Part shown: one piece after another, positions 62,313-64,000 of the stretch
How positions within the stretch are numbered: position 1 is the first letter of the stretch
Layout: the number at the start of each line of letters is the position of its first letter
Made by a program: the position numbers and the translations under genes
Source of the DNA: Listeria immobilis
GTDB lineage: Bacteria; Bacillota; Bacilli; Lactobacillales; Listeriaceae
Reading direction: 5' to 3'
NCBI RefSeq assembly: GCF_014322765.1
Contig: NZ_JAASTZ010000017.1
Location: 1-64,000 of the forward strand
Length of the DNA: 64,000 nucleotides
Notes under the pieces: model-generated
What the model was told of the DNA's origin: nothing
The model's database searches: none
Seen by the model: the letters and a program-made list of their open reading frames with translations, nothing else

Positions 62313-62827
62313 TGGCACAAACAGAAGCACAAAAACGCGCACAAGCAAAATGGAATGCGAAAAACAGAGAGAAAAACAAATATTTGCGTGACAAATCAAC
62401 GGCGAAAAGTTTCGTAAATAAGTCCGGTTTTGAAAACATAGACGACTTGATGGAATTAAAAAAAATGATTGATGAAAAACTACTTAAAATGGAGGATATC
62501 AAAATGAAAATGACAACTAGCGAAAGTGAATTGATGAGTAAATTAAATTTAGAAGGGAAAACATTAGGTGCGATTGAACAATATCAACCAAAGGGGAAAT
62601 CCAGTTTTGCGGATAAATTTTGGGCGGAGGACGTTAACAAGTTTTTATTAATGGGTTATAAATTTGACAATGACGCTGTTTTTTGCCACGATGGTAAGCC
62701 TTACATCGCGTTGACATCGGTCACATCTAAGTATAGTGAAGCTTTAGGAAGAGACGTTACTACAGATAGAATTTTTGCAGTAAAAGATTTATATGAATAT
62801 TTAGCTGCAAAACATGGGGTTGAATAA
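62312..62827 (+). CDS. Hypothetical protein of the integrated element
   Basis: A 171-aa product starting MAQTEAQKRAQAKWNAKNRE, a basic helical head seen in small phage/plasmid proteins, then SFVNKSGFENIDDLMELKKM, and a C-terminal alpha/beta part (GYKFDNDAVFCHDGKPYIAL). ATG 62312 has AAAGGAAG eight bases upstream; an upstream frame adds 13 residues that belong to the preceding gene's region. No function assigned. Confidence 0.7.
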   Translation: MAQTEAQKRAQAKWNAKNREKNKYLRDKSTAKSFVNKSGFENIDDLMELKKMIDEKLLKMEDIKMKMTTSESELMSKLNLEGKTLGAIEQYQPKGKSSFADKFWAEDVNKFLLMGYKFDNDAVFCHDGKPYIALTSVTSKYSEALGRDVTTDRIFAVKDLYEYLAAKHGVE

Positions 62828-63114
62828 TGAGCAAATTTATCATCATGAAAAAATCCGTGTTAGATGACAGCTTGGAAAAAATGCAAAGTATTAGCGCGGC
62901 TAATGAAATACATGCTGCCCAAGCATTTCTAGAAGGTTATCCAGATTATTTTCATAAAAATAGTTGGATTCGTGTGTTAAACAATGATGTTGGTTGGGGA
63001 ATTGGAAAAGATGGCATAGATCTTTGCCCTACCATTGAGGCAAATGTGGGACAAATTTTAAGCGATTTGTCCGTTGAATGTGATTTTGACTTAATAGAAT
63101 TTGAAGAGCGCTAA
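62827..63114 (+). CDS. Hypothetical protein of the integrated element
   Basis: A 95-aa acidic protein starting MSKFIIMKKSVLDDSLEKMQ and ending CDFDLIEFEER. Its start overlaps the upstream stop (TAATGA), so the two are cotranslated. I recognise no family. A terminator follows directly. Confidence 0.7.
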   Translation: MSKFIIMKKSVLDDSLEKMQSISAANEIHAAQAFLEGYPDYFHKNSWIRVLNNDVGWGIGKDGIDLCPTIEANVGQILSDLSVECDFDLIEFEER

Positions 63115-63136
63115 GCACATGCTTGGCGTTTTTTTT
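63109..63136 (+). terminator. Terminator of the plus-strand element genes
   Basis: CGCTAAGC / GCTTGGCG form the stem (one G-U pair), followed by eight T. Confidence 0.85.
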
Positions 63137-63140
63137 GCAT

Positions 63141-63168
63141 AAAAAAAGCCCTAACGGTGAGGTTAGGG
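63141..63168 (-). terminator. Terminator of the minus-strand element genes
   Basis: On the minus strand CCCTAAC pairs with GTTAGGG and is followed by CTTTTTTT. Confidence 0.85.
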
Positions 63169-63185
63169 AACTTTAGATATAAAGC

Positions 63186-63578
63186 TTATTTTAGTAACAC
63201 CGTGATGACCATTCCAGCTATGCCAACAATTGTTGCTACAGAAAGCGTCCAAATAGCAATTGTTGTATTTCTGTTATCTTTTTTGCTATCTCCAACAATA
63301 CTTTTTATATCATCTACAGATTTCTGGAATCTTTCTTCTCGTTCTCTAGATTCCCCTCGATAATTATCTAAGTTTTTTTCTATACGCTTTTCTAACTCTT
63401 TTTGCCTATCTGAATTTCTATTTTCTCGTTCTCTCATATCTTCCTTAATTTCTTGCATAAAAAGGTCATATTTATTTGAATCAGACATTTCGAAAACCTC
63501 CTCTTCATATATCTTTCTTACTTTACGGCCTTTTAAATCATTAATCTTATAGTTGTTTAAGTCAGTCACCTTTTTCAT
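63186..63578 (-). CDS. Coiled-coil protein with C-terminal membrane anchor
   Basis: The 130-aa product has a basic N-terminal head, a highly charged coiled coil (EIKEDMRERENRNSDRQKEL and on), and a C-terminal TM (TIAIWTLSVATIVGIAGMVI), tail-anchored in layout, like phage XhlA-type proteins. Two in-frame starts each have a good SD: ATG 63578 (GGAGG nine bases before) and ATG 63488 (AGGAGG eight bases before), so two forms of 130 and 100 residues may be made. It overlaps the upstream gene by 17 bases. Confidence 0.7.
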   Translation of the reverse strand: MKKVTDLNNYKINDLKGRKVRKIYEEEVFEMSDSNKYDLFMQEIKEDMRERENRNSDRQKELEKRIEKNLDNYRGESREREERFQKSVDDIKSIVGDSKKDNRNTTIAIWTLSVATIVGIAGMVITVLLK

Positions 63579-63978
63579 CGGTCGAAACCTCCAAGTAAGG
63601 TATTTTAACTTGTAAAATATTCGTGCTTTCATCAAAAGTTTCGTTTCCAAAAACTAGCCAATGTAGTTCTATAGTATAAAATCTATAAATATAATCACCT
63701 AATTCAGACATATTAATATCAAAATCAAACAAGAATTTCATATAATTGTTATCAAGTTCCATCTCATCAAAATCATATGTTATATTTTGAATGATTTCTG
63801 AGCCTTTCCCACCTACATTATCTACTAAGAGACATATTAGAGTAGAGTCTATTTTATCATTCGTAATAGGCATTCTAAGTTGCCTCAATCCTCCTATAGA
63901 TACCACTACTCGAATCCCATTATTTGTAGCTTCCATTTCAAAACTTAGAATTGATGGTCTGAAATCCTTAACTGACAT
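63562..63978 (-). CDS. Hypothetical protein of the integrated element
   Basis: A 138-aa, mostly beta-strand protein starting MSVKDFRPSILSFEMEATNN and ending VKIPYLEVSTDEKGD. ATG 63978 has GAGGTG six bases upstream; the overlapping GTG three codons before is part of that SD. No family recognised. It is cotranscribed with the coiled-coil gene; the pair may belong to the lysogenic or superinfection-exclusion part of a prophage. Confidence 0.65.
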   Translation of the reverse strand: MSVKDFRPSILSFEMEATNNGIRVVVSIGGLRQLRMPITNDKIDSTLICLLVDNVGGKGSEIIQNITYDFDEMELDNNYMKFLFDFDINMSELGDYIYRFYTIELHWLVFGNETFDESTNILQVKIPYLEVSTDEKGD

Positions 63979-64000
63979 ATAGTTCACCTCAGTAAAATAA

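Noticed and set aside
1-64000. CRISPR arrays, rRNA operons, complete tRNAs and insertion sequences with transposase
   Set aside because: None found. The only tRNA-like sequence is the 32-base fragment at 61720.

Overview
The window is a low-GC Firmicute chromosome segment that reads as Listeria of the sensu stricto group. Gene content and order follow the part of the L. monocytogenes chromosome I recall as roughly lmo0764 down to lmo0639, running in reverse: lplA2, hflXr, the glyoxalase pair, glmS with its ribozyme, pox, the FusB-like gene, then thiD/pdxK, corA-like, ltaP and frvA. Species calls and lmo correspondences come from memory, not from a search.

Layout. 0.1-9.6 kb: lipoate ligase, a phosphoesterase, the antibiotic-resistance GTPase HflXr behind a leader peptide, a quinone/aromatic detoxification operon (two ring-cleaving dioxygenase-like VOC proteins, hydrolase, flavin reductase), and an ABC exporter with an SGNH hydrolase. 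9.7-14.0 kb: a GntR-led ABC operon. 14.3-16.5 kb: a PrfA/Crp-like regulator facing a decayed LRR/MucBP LPXTG surface protein. 16.8-19.3 kb: rpe-rpiB with a divergent LacI regulator and shared operators. 19.5-23.7 kb: GIY-YIG-like protein, FMN adenylyltransferase, glmS plus ribozyme, and a very small LPXTG protein. 23.8-28.9 kb: pyruvate oxidase, a FusB-type EF-G-binding protein behind a second leader peptide, and a PadR-controlled ABC exporter. 29-32.6 kb: P-type ATPase and a scar where the flagellar locus and mogR would be expected. 32.6-40.2 kb: ABC exporter, small housekeeping genes, HAD phosphatase, pyridoxine/HMP kinase, a DJ-1 protein and a redox-type regulator/flavoprotein pair. 40.2-42.5 kb: a long inverted-repeat element and a decaying LXG polymorphic toxin with its immunity-like gene. 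42.7-61.6 kb: conserved core genes including the YhgE/Pip membrane protein with two GntR regulators, CorA-like transporter, VOC protein, amino-acid permease, LTA synthase-family protein and the Fur-boxed P1B-4 ATPase FrvA. 61.7-64 kb: the edge of an integrated element, starting at a 5' tRNA-Ser fragment.

Three themes stand out. (1) Ribosome-directed resistance genes (hflXr, fusB-like) each sit behind a short leader peptide; the hflXr leader carries the RLRFP core I recall from the macrolide-sensing ErmD leader. (2) The roughly 40-kb flagellar/chemotaxis cluster that normally separates the pox/fusB-like end from the ltaP/frvA end is missing; a 32-codon fragment resembling the MogR C-terminus remains. 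This fits a non-motile sensu stricto Listeria (L. immobilis is the candidate I know of). (3) Several accessory loci are visibly decaying: the internalin-like gene, the LXG toxin, a truncated rpe-rpiB operon tail and an orphan sigma-B-type promoter.
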